Below are positions 1 through 9,007 of a stretch of 64,000 nt of DNA, piece by piece. The notes under the pieces were generated by a model, which saw nothing but the letters and a program-made list of their open reading frames with translations, searched no databases and was not told the origin of the DNA. Positions within the stretch are counted from its first letter, which is position 1. Every line of letters starts with the position of its first letter. The DNA is taken from positions 1 to 64,000 of the forward strand of contig NZ_CAMLDD010000003.1 of the NCBI RefSeq assembly GCF_946478785.1, in the 5' to 3' direction. This stretch comes from an uncultured Flavobacterium sp. (lineage in GTDB: Bacteria; Bacteroidota; Bacteroidia; Flavobacteriales; Flavobacteriaceae). The translations under genes were made by a program, and so were the position numbers.

Positions 1-1040
1 CTTTTACCGCAACAGACAACAATGGAGCTATAGATGCAACACCTGCAACGATAACACTTGAAATTGAAAAGGCATTACTGGAAGCAGTAGATGACCCTAT
101 AAAATTAGCAGACGGAATTAATGGTTCGTTACAAGTAGTTAATGTATTAGATAATGATAGACTAAACGGGAATCTTGTTACACCTTCTGAGGTTATTGTA
201 ACAGGTATAAATTTACCAAATGGAATTACTCTCAATAGCGATGGTACAATTGATGTAGCACCAGGTACAGCAGGAGGAAATCATACATTTACATACCAAA
301 TATGTGAAGTGGCTAATCCAGCTAATTGTGAAACTGCAACTGTTGATGTTTTTGTTGAAGTTCCATCAATTACAATTGTAAAAACAGGAGTATTTAATGA
401 TACTAATGGTAATACATATGCTGAAGCAGGAGAGACTTTAACCTATAGTTTCTCAATAACAAATAACGGTAATGTGGATTTAGAAAACATTTTAGTTTCT
501 GATCCTCTGCCAGGAATTGTTATAAGTGGAGGTCCTATTAATTTAGCTGTAGGGGAAAGTGATGTTTTTTCAATTACCGGAACTTATACTTTAACTCAAG
601 CCGATGTAAATTCTGGAAGTGTAAGCAATCAGGCAACAGTATCAGGAATTACAAACAGTGGGATAATTGTTGAAGACAAATCAGATTTTAATGATCCAGA
701 AGGTGAAAAACCAACGGTTATAAAATTTGATGGTTGTGTAATTAAAATCTTTAATGCTGTTTCTGCAAATGGAGATGAAAAGAACCAAAGGTTCTATGTA
801 CAAGGTTTAGAATGTTATCCTGATAATACAGTTGAAATTTATAACCGTTGGGGAGTTTTAGTATTCGAAAGAGATCATTATAACAATGAAGACATTGCAT
901 TTAGAGGTATTTCAGAAGGTCGTGTTACTATTAAAGACTCAAACGGATTACCTGGAGGAACCTATTATTATATCATCAGATATAAAGATAAACAATCTAA
1001 CACGCAGCAAAAAGCAGGCTATTTATACCTTACCAAGTAA
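1..1040 (+). CDS. T9SS-exported adhesin, C-terminal part (5' end outside window)
   Basis: This is the 3' end of a larger gene; the open frame runs from base 3, leaving 345 visible residues. The visible protein has Ig-like repeats, including a DUF11/DUF7507-type repeat (VKTGVFNDTNGN..., then YSFSITNNGNVDLENILVSD). It ends in the gliding-motility-associated C-terminal domain (CHU_C type), recognisable from NAVSANGDEKN, VEIYNRWGVLVFE and GTYYYIIRYKD. In known flavobacteria this domain directs secretion through the T9SS and usually needs a partner PorP/SprF protein, which is the next gene. The product is inferred to be a large cell-surface adhesin, possibly moved by the gliding machinery like SprB. 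The full length and number of repeats cannot be seen here. Confidence 0.85.
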   Translation, partial: FTATDNNGAIDATPATITLEIEKALLEAVDDPIKLADGINGSLQVVNVLDNDRLNGNLVTPSEVIVTGINLPNGITLNSDGTIDVAPGTAGGNHTFTYQICEVANPANCETATVDVFVEVPSITIVKTGVFNDTNGNTYAEAGETLTYSFSITNNGNVDLENILVSDPLPGIVISGGPINLAVGESDVFSITGTYTLTQADVNSGSVSNQATVSGITNSGIIVEDKSDFNDPEGEKPTVIKFDGCVIKIFNAVSANGDEKNQRFYVQGLECYPDNTVEIYNRWGVLVFERDHYNNEDIAFRGISEGRVTIKDSNGLPGGTYYYIIRYKDKQSNTQQKAGYLYLTK

Positions 1041-1056
1041 TACACTATACAAATTA

Positions 1057-1083
1057 AATGGCTTAGTGAACTGCTAAGCCATT
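1057..1083 (+). terminator. hairpin after the adhesin gene
   Basis: A perfect 10-bp stem (AATGGCTTAG / CTAAGCCATT) with a 7-base loop lies 17 bases after the adhesin stop codon. Only a weak T-rich stretch follows and the next gene starts at 1101, so it may be a partial terminator or an mRNA processing or stability site that sets different expression of adhesin and PorP/SprF. Confidence 0.45.
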
Positions 1084-1100
1084 ATTTAAAAATAAAATAA

Positions 1101-2009
1101 ATGAGAAAATTAGTTTTAGTTTTATTGTTTTGTTCAGTTGCAAGTTTTGCTCAGCAAGATGCGCAGTTTACACAATACATGTATAACACCATAAATATAA
1201 ATCCTGCCTATGCTGGTTCAAGAGGGGCTTTAAGCATTTTTGGACTGTATCGCACGCAGTGGGTTGGGCTAGATGGTGCACCGGAAACAAGTAGTTTTTC
1301 GGTAAATACACCAGTAGGAAGTAATGTAGGGCTTGGAGTTTCATTAGTAAATGATAAAATTGGTCCCACAAATGAGAACAACTTATCGGCTGATTTTTCG
1401 TATTCTATACCAACATCGGCAAACGCCAAACTTTCTTTTGGTATAAAGGGATCAGCAAATTTATTCAAGCTGGATCCCACAAAATTAACAGTGGAAGATC
1501 AGGGAGATGAGCAATTTCAGAATTTAGACAATAAATTTTCACCTAATATCGGAGCTGGTATCTACTGGCATACTGATAAGGCTTATGTGGGTTTATCTGT
1601 ACCAAACTTCATTCAGACAAACCGTTATAATGATAATGAGGTTGCGATATACAAAGAGCAAATTAATTACTATTTTATTGCAGGTTATGTATTCGATTTA
1701 GATCGATATGAAATGATAAAATTCAAACCGGCATTATTAACTAAAATGGTTGAAGGTTCACCCCTGCAAGTAGACGCATCTGCTAATTTTATGTTCAACG
1801 ATAAATTTGTACTAGGTGTTGCTTATAGATGGAGTGCGTCTGTAAGTGCATTGGCTGGATTTCAGATAACAGATGGCCTCTACCTTGGGTATGCTTACGA
1901 TCGTGAAACGACCAAATTAGTAAATTATAATTCAGGATCGCATGAGATATTCCTGCGGTTTGAATTCTTAAATAAATATAGCAGAATAACTTCACCTAGA
2001 TTTTTCTAA
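1101..2009 (+). CDS. PorP/SprF family T9SS outer-membrane protein
   Basis: The 302-residue protein starts with a signal peptide (MRKLVLVLLFCSVASFAQ) and the family's typical mature start, with FTQYMYNT and NPAYAGSRG. The rest alternates short beta strands as expected for an outer-membrane barrel and ends in an aromatic residue. Proteins of this family sit next to genes for proteins with CHU_C-type tails and are needed for their secretion or anchoring; SprF for SprB is the studied case. Its place directly after such an adhesin and 2 bases before the OmpA gene supports a dedicated partner role in one operon. Which adhesin it serves is inference from position. Confidence 0.92.
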   Translation: MRKLVLVLLFCSVASFAQQDAQFTQYMYNTININPAYAGSRGALSIFGLYRTQWVGLDGAPETSSFSVNTPVGSNVGLGVSLVNDKIGPTNENNLSADFSYSIPTSANAKLSFGIKGSANLFKLDPTKLTVEDQGDEQFQNLDNKFSPNIGAGIYWHTDKAYVGLSVPNFIQTNRYNDNEVAIYKEQINYYFIAGYVFDLDRYEMIKFKPALLTKMVEGSPLQVDASANFMFNDKFVLGVAYRWSASVSALAGFQITDGLYLGYAYDRETTKLVNYNSGSHEIFLRFEFLNKYSRITSPRFF

Positions 2010-2011
2010 TT

Positions 2012-3949
2012 ATGAGAAATAAAAATTTAATTTGTACCGTTTTTTTGTTTTCTATTTGTTTTTGCGGAATGGCTCAAAAGGCAGTCTTAAAAAAAGCAGA
2101 GAAGGAGTACAATCAATACGCATATATAGATGCAATTTCTATTTATGAAAAAGTAGCCGAAAATGGTTATAAGGATGAAAAAATGTTTCAAAGATTAGGA
2201 AATGCCTATTACTTTAATGCAGAACTAACAAAAGCTGTAAAGTGGTACGATGCCTTATTCTCTTTAAACAATCAGCAGGAACCTGAATATTATTACAGAT
2301 ACGCTCAGGCTCTTAAATCTATTGGTGATTATAGTAAATCAGATCAAATGCTCGAAGCTTTCAATGAGAAAGTTAAAACTGATACAAGGGGACTTTTGTT
2401 TGATAATAATAAAAATTATTTAGAACAGATTAAGTCAAATTCCGGAAGATTCGAAGTGACAGACGCTGGTATTAATTCCAAACAATCAGATTATGGAAGT
2501 ACAATATTCGATAACAAATTAGTATTTGCTTCTGCACGTGATACCGCAACTTTAGCAAAAAAAACATTTAAATGGACAAACAGGTCTTTTACTAATTTAT
2601 ATGTTTCTGAACTAAAAGAAGATGGAAGTCTGGAAAATCCAGTACGATTGCAGAAAAAGATTAATTCGAAATTCAATGAATCTACTCCTGTTTTTACTAA
2701 AGACGGAAAGACAATGTACTTTACCAGAAACAACTATTTAGGTGGAAAAAAAGGAAAAGATACTCAAAGAATTACATTATTAAAGCTTTATAAGGCTGAT
2801 CTTGTCAATGATAAATGGACAAATATTACAGAGCTGCCTTTTAATAATGATCAATTTAGTGTTGCGCATCCTGCTTTAAGTGTAGATGAAAAGAAATTAT
2901 ATTTTGCGTCTGACATGCCGGGAAGTTTCGGACAGTCTGATTTATATAGTGTTGCAATTAACAATGATGGTACATTTGGCCAGCCTGAGAATCTTGGTCC
3001 AACAATTAATACAGAAGGACGTGAGACATTCCCTTTTATATCAGGAGATAATGAACTTTATTTTGCAAGTGACGGACGTCCGGGATTAGGAGGACTAGAT
3101 ATATTTGTTGTAAAAATCAATGCTGATGCTACTTTTGATCAGATACAAAACATTGGAGAACCAGTTAATACTAAATTTGATGATTTTGCCTTTATAATTA
3201 ATAATAGTACCAGAAAAGGATTTTTCTCTTCAAATAAAGAAGGTGGAATAGGTAATGATGATATTTATAAGTTTACAGAAACGAGAAAACTGGATTGTGA
3301 AAAACAATTATCAGGAATTATAAAAGATTCAGAAACTAATCAGGCAATAGAGGGTGCAAAAGTAATCTTGCTTGACGATAAATTTCAGGAAATTGCCGAA
3401 GTCACATCGGGTACAGATGGTGCTTACAATTTTAAAGTAAAATGTAATAAAACATATTATGTAAGAGTTGCAAAAAAGGACTTCGAAACTAGTGAAATCC
3501 CAATTACAGTCCAACCATCGAATGATAAATCAGAGTTAGATGTTGAATTACAAAAACAAATCAAGCAAATAGGAGTAGGAACTGATTTGGCTAAAACTCT
3601 TGATATTCCTATTATTTATTTTGATTTGGATAAATCATTTATCCGCAAAGATGCTGCTTTTGAGTTGGAGAAAATTTTAGCCGTACTGAAACAATATCCA
3701 GAAATGAAAATAGATGTTCGTTCGCATACTGATAGCAGACAGACTGAAAAATACAATATGGTTTTGTCTAATAAAAGAGCAAAGGCAACAATCGAATGGT
3801 TTGTGAAAAAAGGGATTTCTGTTTCAAGATTAAAAGGAAGAGGATACGGAGAAAGCCATTTGGTAAATAAATGTTCAGATGATGTGCCTTGTACAGAAGA
3901 GGAACATCAGTTAAACAGAAGAAGTGAATTTGTAATTCTTTCTATGTAA
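2012..3949 (+). CDS. OmpA-family protein with TPR, PD40 repeats and peptidoglycan-binding domain
   Basis: The protein has 645 residues and a signal peptide (to about residue 21, GMAQ). An N-terminal TPR-like helical part is followed by PD40/WD40-like propeller repeats (about residues 215-400, with TPVFTKDGKTMYFTRNN and ELYFASDGRPGLGGLDIF). A carboxypeptidase-regulatory-like beta-sandwich follows at about 425-500, and then an OmpA C-terminal domain (about 525-645). The OmpA domain has IYFDLDKSFIRKDA, VRSHTDSR, NKRAKATIEW and a final NRRSEFVI. It probably anchors the preceding PorP/SprF-adhesin complex to peptidoglycan, by analogy with PorE-like proteins. It starts 2 bases after the previous stop, so it is almost certainly co-transcribed. 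Confidence 0.9.
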   Translation: MRNKNLICTVFLFSICFCGMAQKAVLKKAEKEYNQYAYIDAISIYEKVAENGYKDEKMFQRLGNAYYFNAELTKAVKWYDALFSLNNQQEPEYYYRYAQALKSIGDYSKSDQMLEAFNEKVKTDTRGLLFDNNKNYLEQIKSNSGRFEVTDAGINSKQSDYGSTIFDNKLVFASARDTATLAKKTFKWTNRSFTNLYVSELKEDGSLENPVRLQKKINSKFNESTPVFTKDGKTMYFTRNNYLGGKKGKDTQRITLLKLYKADLVNDKWTNITELPFNNDQFSVAHPALSVDEKKLYFASDMPGSFGQSDLYSVAINNDGTFGQPENLGPTINTEGRETFPFISGDNELYFASDGRPGLGGLDIFVVKINADATFDQIQNIGEPVNTKFDDFAFIINNSTRKGFFSSNKEGGIGNDDIYKFTETRKLDCEKQLSGIIKDSETNQAIEGAKVILLDDKFQEIAEVTSGTDGAYNFKVKCNKTYYVRVAKKDFETSEIPITVQPSNDKSELDVELQKQIKQIGVGTDLAKTLDIPIIYFDLDKSFIRKDAAFELEKILAVLKQYPEMKIDVRSHTDSRQTEKYNMVLSNKRAKATIEWFVKKGISVSRLKGRGYGESHLVNKCSDDVPCTEEEHQLNRRSEFVILSM

Positions 3950-4089
3950 TAAAACTAAATGTTCCAAAAATGTAATAAATAAAGTATCTATACTGGAACA
4001 ATTTTGAACGGTTTTTATAAAGCTACTGGACTTTCATTATTAGAGACTTCAAATTTAAAAGTCTTTCATGTATTAAAATATTAAAGATT
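3950..4089. other. gene-free stretch after the adhesin operon
   Basis: A short inverted repeat (TGTTCCA at 3960-3966, TGGAACA at 3994-4000, 27-base loop) could be a weak transcript end. I see nothing else before the small open frame at 4090. Confidence 0.3.
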
Positions 4090-4221
4090 ATGAAATACCT
4101 AAATATCTTCACGTGGATACTTATTTTTATAGGAACAATCCTCTGGACTAAAATAATAATAAACTTGATAACGCCAATACTGCAAAAGGCATTAGACTGC
4201 ATTTTGCATAATGCCAGTTAG
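4090..4221 (+). CDS. possible 43-residue membrane peptide
   Basis: An ATG-started frame encodes 43 residues. A hydrophobic stretch (about residues 7-33, with FTWILIFIGTILW and IIINLIT) could span the membrane, and the end (ALDCILHNAS) is polar. It lies alone between the OmpA gene and a good terminator at 4281-4317, so a short transcript ending there would fit. I recognise no family and see no clear ribosome-binding site or exact -7 element just upstream. In AT-rich DNA a frame this short can occur by chance. Confidence 0.3.
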   Translation: MKYLNIFTWILIFIGTILWTKIIINLITPILQKALDCILHNAS

Positions 4222-4280
4222 CAATATAATTATGAAAATCCTGAACTAATTAAATGTAAAATTAATCAGGAGATGAATAG

Positions 4281-4317
4281 ACCGACCAACTATATTTATA
4301 TTTTTGGTCGGTTTTTT
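4281..4317 (+). terminator. intrinsic terminator
   Basis: A 9-bp perfect stem (ACCGACCAA / TTGGTCGGT) with a 14-base AT-rich loop is followed by a run of six T. This is a typical rho-independent terminator and separates the adhesin region from the toxin-antitoxin pair. Confidence 0.8.
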
Positions 4318-4420
4318 AGTTTCTAATTCAATTAACAAAATTTCTGTTTATCGGTTAGGATGTAAATCATTTCTTTTATAATTTAAAAATATTTAACATT
4401 TATATGTAAACAAAATTGTT

Positions 4421-4428
4421 TATTTTTG
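4421..4428 (+). promoter_or_regulatory. -7 promoter element of the toxin-antitoxin operon
   Basis: TATTTTTG matches the Bacteroidota -7 consensus TAnnTTTG exactly. Its G is 5 bases before the ATG at 4433, so the expected transcription start falls on or next to the start codon. I found no -33 TTG at the usual 17-23 base spacing. Confidence 0.6.
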
Positions 4429-4432
4429 TAAT

Positions 4433-4909
4433 ATGAGAAAAACACTTGATCTTATAAAGGGAATCCATCCTGGTTTTGTGTTGGAGCGTGAGCTTCAGAA
4501 GCGCAACCTGGGCAAGGGACAGTTTGCTATTTCGGTTGGCGAGTTCCCGCAGACGCTAACGGCTATTACCAAAGGAAAGCGGAGAATGAATATACCCCTT
4601 GCTATGAAAATTGAAAAATCGCTTTCGATGGAGGAAGGGTATCTAATGATCTTGCAGGTGTATTATGATATCGAGCAGGAAAAAAAGAAAGCAAAGCAGA
4701 AGGTAGATGATAGTCAAAAAGAAAATCATCCTGACTTAAAGAAGCTCAGAACTATCCTTTTCTGGGATACTGATATGAATAAAATAGACTGGCAGAAACA
4801 GAAAAAAGCGGTCATCAAAAGAGTTTTTGAAAGAGGTAATGAGCAGGAAAAAAAAGAAATCACACACTTTTATGGCACTGAAACCGTTACTACTGTTTTA
4901 AGTGCTTAA
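4433..4909 (+). CDS. HTH antitoxin with DUF6922-like C-terminus
   Basis: The 158-residue protein has an N-terminal XRE/HigA-like helix-turn-helix region (about residues 10-75: IHPGFVLERELQKRN, then QTLTAITKGKRRM). After a charged linker (82-100) comes a C-terminal part (about 105-150: FWDTDMNKIDW, then AVIKRVFERGNEQEKKEI and FYG) that resembles the DUF6922 domain often found on partners of AbiEii nucleotidyltransferases. It is followed after 58 bases by an AbiEii-like gene. I infer that it is the antitoxin and a self-repressor of the operon. The promoter element ends 4 bases before the ATG, which implies a leaderless message. Confidence 0.75.
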   Translation: MRKTLDLIKGIHPGFVLERELQKRNLGKGQFAISVGEFPQTLTAITKGKRRMNIPLAMKIEKSLSMEEGYLMILQVYYDIEQEKKKAKQKVDDSQKENHPDLKKLRTILFWDTDMNKIDWQKQKKAVIKRVFERGNEQEKKEITHFYGTETVTTVLSA

Positions 4910-4967
4910 TCAAGCACAAAGAACCGGAAGGAGAAAACAAAAAAGCAAAAAGACATAAACCTATACT

Positions 4968-5618
4968 ATGCCCTTACATTTTAATACCGTTACCCCGCTT
5001 CTGAAAACCATTTTGGAAGACCTTATGAAGGCCTCGGAATTTGAATCTTTCAGGTTGGTAGGAGGTACTGCGCTGAGTTTATATTACGGACACAGGATGT
5101 CAATAGATATCGACCTGTTCAGTGACGCTGAATACGGAAGTCTGGATTTTAAGAAAATTGATAAGTACTTAAAGGCTCATTATTTTTATGTGGACAGTAT
5201 GGATATCGCCCCCATAGGTATGGGAAAATCTTATTATGTGGGCAGAAGTGCTGAGGAAAGCGTGAAACTGGACCTTTATTATACAGATCCTTTTATAGAT
5301 CAGGTACAAGAGTTCAATGGAATAAGGCTGGCTACAAGAGCAGAAATTACAGCGATGAAACTCGATGTGGTACAAAGAGGTGGAAGAAAAAAAGACTTTT
5401 GGGACATCGACCAGCTAAGGCAGGATTTTACAATCAAAGAGATGTTTGAACTGCACTATAAAAGATATCCCTATACCCACGACCCTGAGCTTCTAAAACA
5501 GCAATTTACGAATTTCAGCAGCGCCGACGAAGACTTTGAGCCGCTTTGTCTCCGCGGAAGACACTGGGAGCTTATCAAACTTGATATTATTGATTTGATT
5601 TCCTCATTTGAAGAGTAG
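4968..5618 (+). CDS. AbiEii/AbiGii-type nucleotidyltransferase toxin
   Basis: The 216-residue protein has the minimal nucleotidyltransferase motifs: RLVGGTALSLYYGHR (G32-G33) followed by the metal-binding pair D47 and D49 in SIDIDLF. A later VKLDLYY and the family block ITAMKLDVVQRGGRKKDFWDI also match. Toxins of this family (AbiEii, MenT) add nucleotides to RNA, notably tRNA, and act in phage defence by stopping growth. The upstream HTH gene is the expected antitoxin. A GGAAGGAG tract lies about 35 bases before the ATG, too far to be its ribosome site. The RNA target cannot be read from sequence. Confidence 0.87.
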   Translation: MPLHFNTVTPLLKTILEDLMKASEFESFRLVGGTALSLYYGHRMSIDIDLFSDAEYGSLDFKKIDKYLKAHYFYVDSMDIAPIGMGKSYYVGRSAEESVKLDLYYTDPFIDQVQEFNGIRLATRAEITAMKLDVVQRGGRKKDFWDIDQLRQDFTIKEMFELHYKRYPYTHDPELLKQQFTNFSSADEDFEPLCLRGRHWELIKLDIIDLISSFEE

Positions 5619-5928
5619 CTCTACCAGAAACCAATAAGATTTATTTTTTTTCCAGACATGAATTTCACAGGTGAATTTCTCTGTTTAGTTTGTGGGCTGA
5701 TCCTAAAAAAAACAGGCTTTGGTTTGCTATAAAAACCAAAGCTATGGAGTGATAAATTTAGGGATAAGCTAGCCTGAATAAGGAAAAAAATCTCAATTCC
5801 TTCCACTCTCTCGATTTGGCTTCTAAATAGTATTATTGTCACAGAGATTGTATTAAAAACTCAAATCAACAACTCAATCATTTTATTGTCCTTATTTTAC
5901 AATTATTACATTTTAGTAAATAATGTAA
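5619..5928. other. gene-free stretch between TA pair and regulator
   Basis: About 310 bases before the promoter at 5929 hold no convincing coding frame. The only structure is the hairpin at 5716-5742, listed separately. Confidence 0.4.
5716..5742 (-). terminator. terminator-like hairpin on the minus strand
   Basis: A 10-bp perfect stem (GCTTTGGTTT / AAACCAAAGC) has a 7-base loop. Read on the minus strand it is followed by CTG and a run of eight T, as in an intrinsic terminator. No minus-strand gene precedes it nearby, so it may end antisense or an unannotated small transcript, or be chance. Confidence 0.35.
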
Positions 5929-5957
5929 TTTGTAAATTAAAAAAAATTATATATTTG
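5929..5957 (+). promoter_or_regulatory. promoter of the glucan-cluster regulator
   Basis: TTTG at 5929-5932 and TATATTTG at 5950-5957 are separated by 17 bases, matching the Bacteroidota housekeeping promoter (-33 TTG, -7 TAnnTTTG). A start near 5962 would give a leader of about 115 bases before the ATG at 6080. Confidence 0.65.
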
Positions 5958-6079
5958 ATTTTCAATATTCTATTTTCAATTTCAAATAAAAACAGAATGT
6001 TGTGCTAAAATGGCTTTTCCCCAAGAGGCTGTTTGAATTGTGATTCCCAAGTCACAAATTAACCTACATACATAAACAA

Positions 6080-9007
6080 ATGACGAAATTTATAATTAGA
6101 ATTTTATTTCTAGTAATATCGCTTATTTCTCCAATTCTTAATGCCCAAATTAAAAAAATTGGAGTCCCTTTTATCACTAATTACAATTCGAAAACCTATA
6201 AAGCTGCTTCAGTAAACTGGGATATTATCCAGGATTCGAGGGGAATGATGTTTTTTGCGAATCATTTCGGAATTATGCAGTTTGACGGTGTGGGATGGAA
6301 TATTGTTTCCCAGCCCGAAAACAGAAGTATGGTGCGCTCTCTGGCGATTGATAAAAAAAATAAAATATATGTTGGGGCTCAGGGCGAGTTTGGATATACG
6401 GTTCAGCTGGCAAACGGACAGTATAAATATACTTCTTTAGTAAAATTGATTCCGGATGATGCCAGAAATTTCGGAGATGTATTACATACCGTTGTCCGGA
6501 ATAAAGATGTCGTTTTCTTCTCTAATGACAGAATATTTATTTATAAAAATAACAAAATCAAAGTCATCTCTTCCGAAACTAATTTTGATGATTTCTATGA
6601 AGTCAACAAAGAAATTTATGTTTCAGATAATACAAAAGGATTGTTGAAATTGGACAACGATATTCTTAAAGAAATTCCGAATAGTGTAGAATTTTTAGGA
6701 ATGAAGATTAGTAAAATATTTCAAACAAAAGAAGGTTTATTACTTCTCACGCAGAAAAAAGGATTTTTCATTTATAAAAATAATCAAATACAGCCTTTTG
6801 CAACAGAAGCGGATTATTTGCTGAAAAAAAATCAAATTACAGTCGGAATTCGGCTTTCGGATGGTTATTTTGGAATAGGAACACGCCAATCCGGATTGAT
6901 AATAATGGATAGTTCAGGGCAATTGATTCAGCATATCAATGGGCAGTCGGGTTTACAGAACGAATATGTAACCAATCTTAAGACTGATAAGGAAGGCAAT
7001 TTGTGGGTAACGATGAAAGAAGGAATTTCATTGATCCAGATTTCTTCGCCACTCTCCCGAATATTGGATACGTTAAATACGGAAACAAAAATATACTGTA
7101 GCCTCATTTATCAAAATAAATTGTATATCGGTACAGATAATGGTTTATTCTGGATTGATTGGGAAGCCTATAGAAGTGGAAAGCGTGAAAATGCACATTT
7201 TCAACACATCACCGGAATGTCTGAAAATGTATGGAATATTGGTTTTTTTGGTGGTTCGCTATTGGCTTTTGAAAAGAATGGCGTATTTGAAGTTTCAAAT
7301 AATTCGGCAAAATTAGTAGCCGAAACAGATGGAGCCTGGAAAGGTATAATTATCCCCAATCATCCTGATTTATTGCTTGTTGGTGGCTACACCGGATTGC
7401 ATTTATTAAAGAACATAAGGGGGTCGTGGGTATATCAGAACAAAATTAAAGGTTTTGGCGAAAGCAGCCGGATAATAGAAACGGATAAGGAGGGAAACAT
7501 CTGGATAGCCCATGGATATAAGGGAATTTATAAAATAAGGTTCAATTCAACATTCGATGCTGTTTCAAATGTTGTATTCTACAATCAGGCAGATGGTTTT
7601 CCTTCGAGTTTGTTTCTGAATACTTTCAAAATAAATAATGAGATTCTTTTTGGAACAACAAAAGGGGTTTACAAGCAAGATTTAACTTCAGGAAAAATGA
7701 TTCCGGATCCGGTGTTTAAGAAATATCTCGGTATGGAAAACCATATTCGTTTATTGAAAGCAGATAATCAAAATGATATCTGGTATGTTTCGGGAGAAAA
7801 TACAGGAAAAATAAACCAGAGAAAACAAGGGAACTTACATTTAGAAGAATTGCCTTTTAGAAAATTAAGGTATTTGTATATTCCGGGCTTCGAAAATATC
7901 CAGACCACTACAAATGGAGATGTTTTTTTTGGTACACAAAATGGATTAATTCATTATAATGTAGCCAAAAATAAAAGCTATCAGTCGAAATTCAAAGCTG
8001 TGATTTCAGAAGTTAAAAGTATTTTTCCTCAGGACAGCCTGCTTTTTTCGAGCAGATTTGATGTACTTCCTACAAATATTAAATCACAGGATGTATTTTG
8101 TCCCGTTTTGTCATACTCGAATAATGCACTGCATTTTTCATTTGCCTCAATGCATTATGATGAAGCCGATGCCACAAAATATCAATACTGGCTCGAAGGT
8201 TTTGAACCTAAATGGTCGGATTGGAGCCTTCAAACTGAAAAAGAATATACCAACCTGCCTGAAAATGAATATATTTTTCACGTAAGGGCAAAAAATATAT
8301 ATGATGTTGTTAGCGAAGAAGCTGTTTTTAAATTTGAGATTTCACCGCCATGGTATCGCACAATCTGGGCTTATATGCTGTATTTACTGCTTTTTTGTAC
8401 TTTAATTTATGCTATTATAAAAGATCAAAAAAATATTGCAGAGCGTGACCGCGAACAATTAATCCTTAATCAGGAAAAAGAACTCTTGTTAAACCGTGCT
8501 GAATTGAACGAGCAGAAACTGGCTTTGGAAAAAGAAAATATGGCCATCATGCGGGAAAATCTGGAAACTACGATTAATCTCAAAAATGCAAAAGTAGCTT
8601 CGAATACCGTTAATCTTATCCATTTGAATGAAATCTTGCTTTCGATAAAAGAATTGATCGGGCAGATTGACAGGAAAAATGATGCTAATGTGAACTTTAG
8701 TTTATTAACTAAAATCAACAAATTGATCGATCATGAATTGCAGGGAGATAAACATTGGAATGAATTTGAAGAAATCTTCAATCAATTGCATGATAATTTT
8801 ATGCAAAGGCTGAAAACAAGCTATCCAGAATTAACGCCACGCGATATGCGGTTATGTGCTTACTTAAGAATGAATTTCAATACCAAGGAAATTGCACCAC
8901 TTTTAGGAATTTCTGTTAGAGGTGTTGAAGATACGAGATACAGGATCCGTAAAAAATTACAGCTCCCTTCTGACGCAAACATTACCGAATTTATTTTAAA
9001 TTTTTAG
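6080..9007 (+). CDS. membrane-spanning propeller/Y_Y_Y sensor with LuxR-type HTH
   Basis: The 975-residue protein starts with a signal peptide (ends NAQ) and a long periplasmic sensor of beta-propeller (Reg_prop) repeats, with KEGNLWVTMKEGISLIQ and KEGNIWIAHGYKGIYKI visible. A Y_Y_Y domain lies at about 690-755 (YQYWLEGFEPKWSDWS). One membrane segment follows at about 763-782 (YMLYLLLFCTLIYAII), then a coiled coil at about 785-850. A LuxR/GerE-like DNA-binding domain occupies about 910-975 (TPRDMRLCAYLRMNFNTKEI, then GVEDTRYRIRKKL). There is no histidine kinase or receiver domain, so it should bind DNA directly from the membrane. Such proteins normally sense glycan breakdown products. It sits just upstream of five secreted enzymes, which I infer it controls. 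A paralogue lies at 55775. Confidence 0.88.
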   Translation: MTKFIIRILFLVISLISPILNAQIKKIGVPFITNYNSKTYKAASVNWDIIQDSRGMMFFANHFGIMQFDGVGWNIVSQPENRSMVRSLAIDKKNKIYVGAQGEFGYTVQLANGQYKYTSLVKLIPDDARNFGDVLHTVVRNKDVVFFSNDRIFIYKNNKIKVISSETNFDDFYEVNKEIYVSDNTKGLLKLDNDILKEIPNSVEFLGMKISKIFQTKEGLLLLTQKKGFFIYKNNQIQPFATEADYLLKKNQITVGIRLSDGYFGIGTRQSGLIIMDSSGQLIQHINGQSGLQNEYVTNLKTDKEGNLWVTMKEGISLIQISSPLSRILDTLNTETKIYCSLIYQNKLYIGTDNGLFWIDWEAYRSGKRENAHFQHITGMSENVWNIGFFGGSLLAFEKNGVFEVSNNSAKLVAETDGAWKGIIIPNHPDLLLVGGYTGLHLLKNIRGSWVYQNKIKGFGESSRIIETDKEGNIWIAHGYKGIYKIRFNSTFDAVSNVVFYNQADGFPSSLFLNTFKINNEILFGTTKGVYKQDLTSGKMIPDPVFKKYLGMENHIRLLKADNQNDIWYVSGENTGKINQRKQGNLHLEELPFRKLRYLYIPGFENIQTTTNGDVFFGTQNGLIHYNVAKNKSYQSKFKAVISEVKSIFPQDSLLFSSRFDVLPTNIKSQDVFCPVLSYSNNALHFSFASMHYDEADATKYQYWLEGFEPKWSDWSLQTEKEYTNLPENEYIFHVRAKNIYDVVSEEAVFKFEISPPWYRTIWAYMLYLLLFCTLIYAIIKDQKNIAERDREQLILNQEKELLLNRAELNEQKLALEKENMAIMRENLETTINLKNAKVASNTVNLIHLNEILLSIKELIGQIDRKNDANVNFSLLTKINKLIDHELQGDKHWNEFEEIFNQLHDNFMQRLKTSYPELTPRDMRLCAYLRMNFNTKEIAPLLGISVRGVEDTRYRIRKKLQLPSDANITEFILNF

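Noticed and set aside
5621..5842. 73-residue minus-strand frame after the AbiEii gene
   Set aside because: A terminator-like hairpin on the same strand lies inside it, there is no promoter, and composition does not look like a protein.
8470..8721. 83-residue minus-strand frame within the regulator gene
   Set aside because: It mirrors the coiled-coil coding region, whose composition leaves the opposite frame open.
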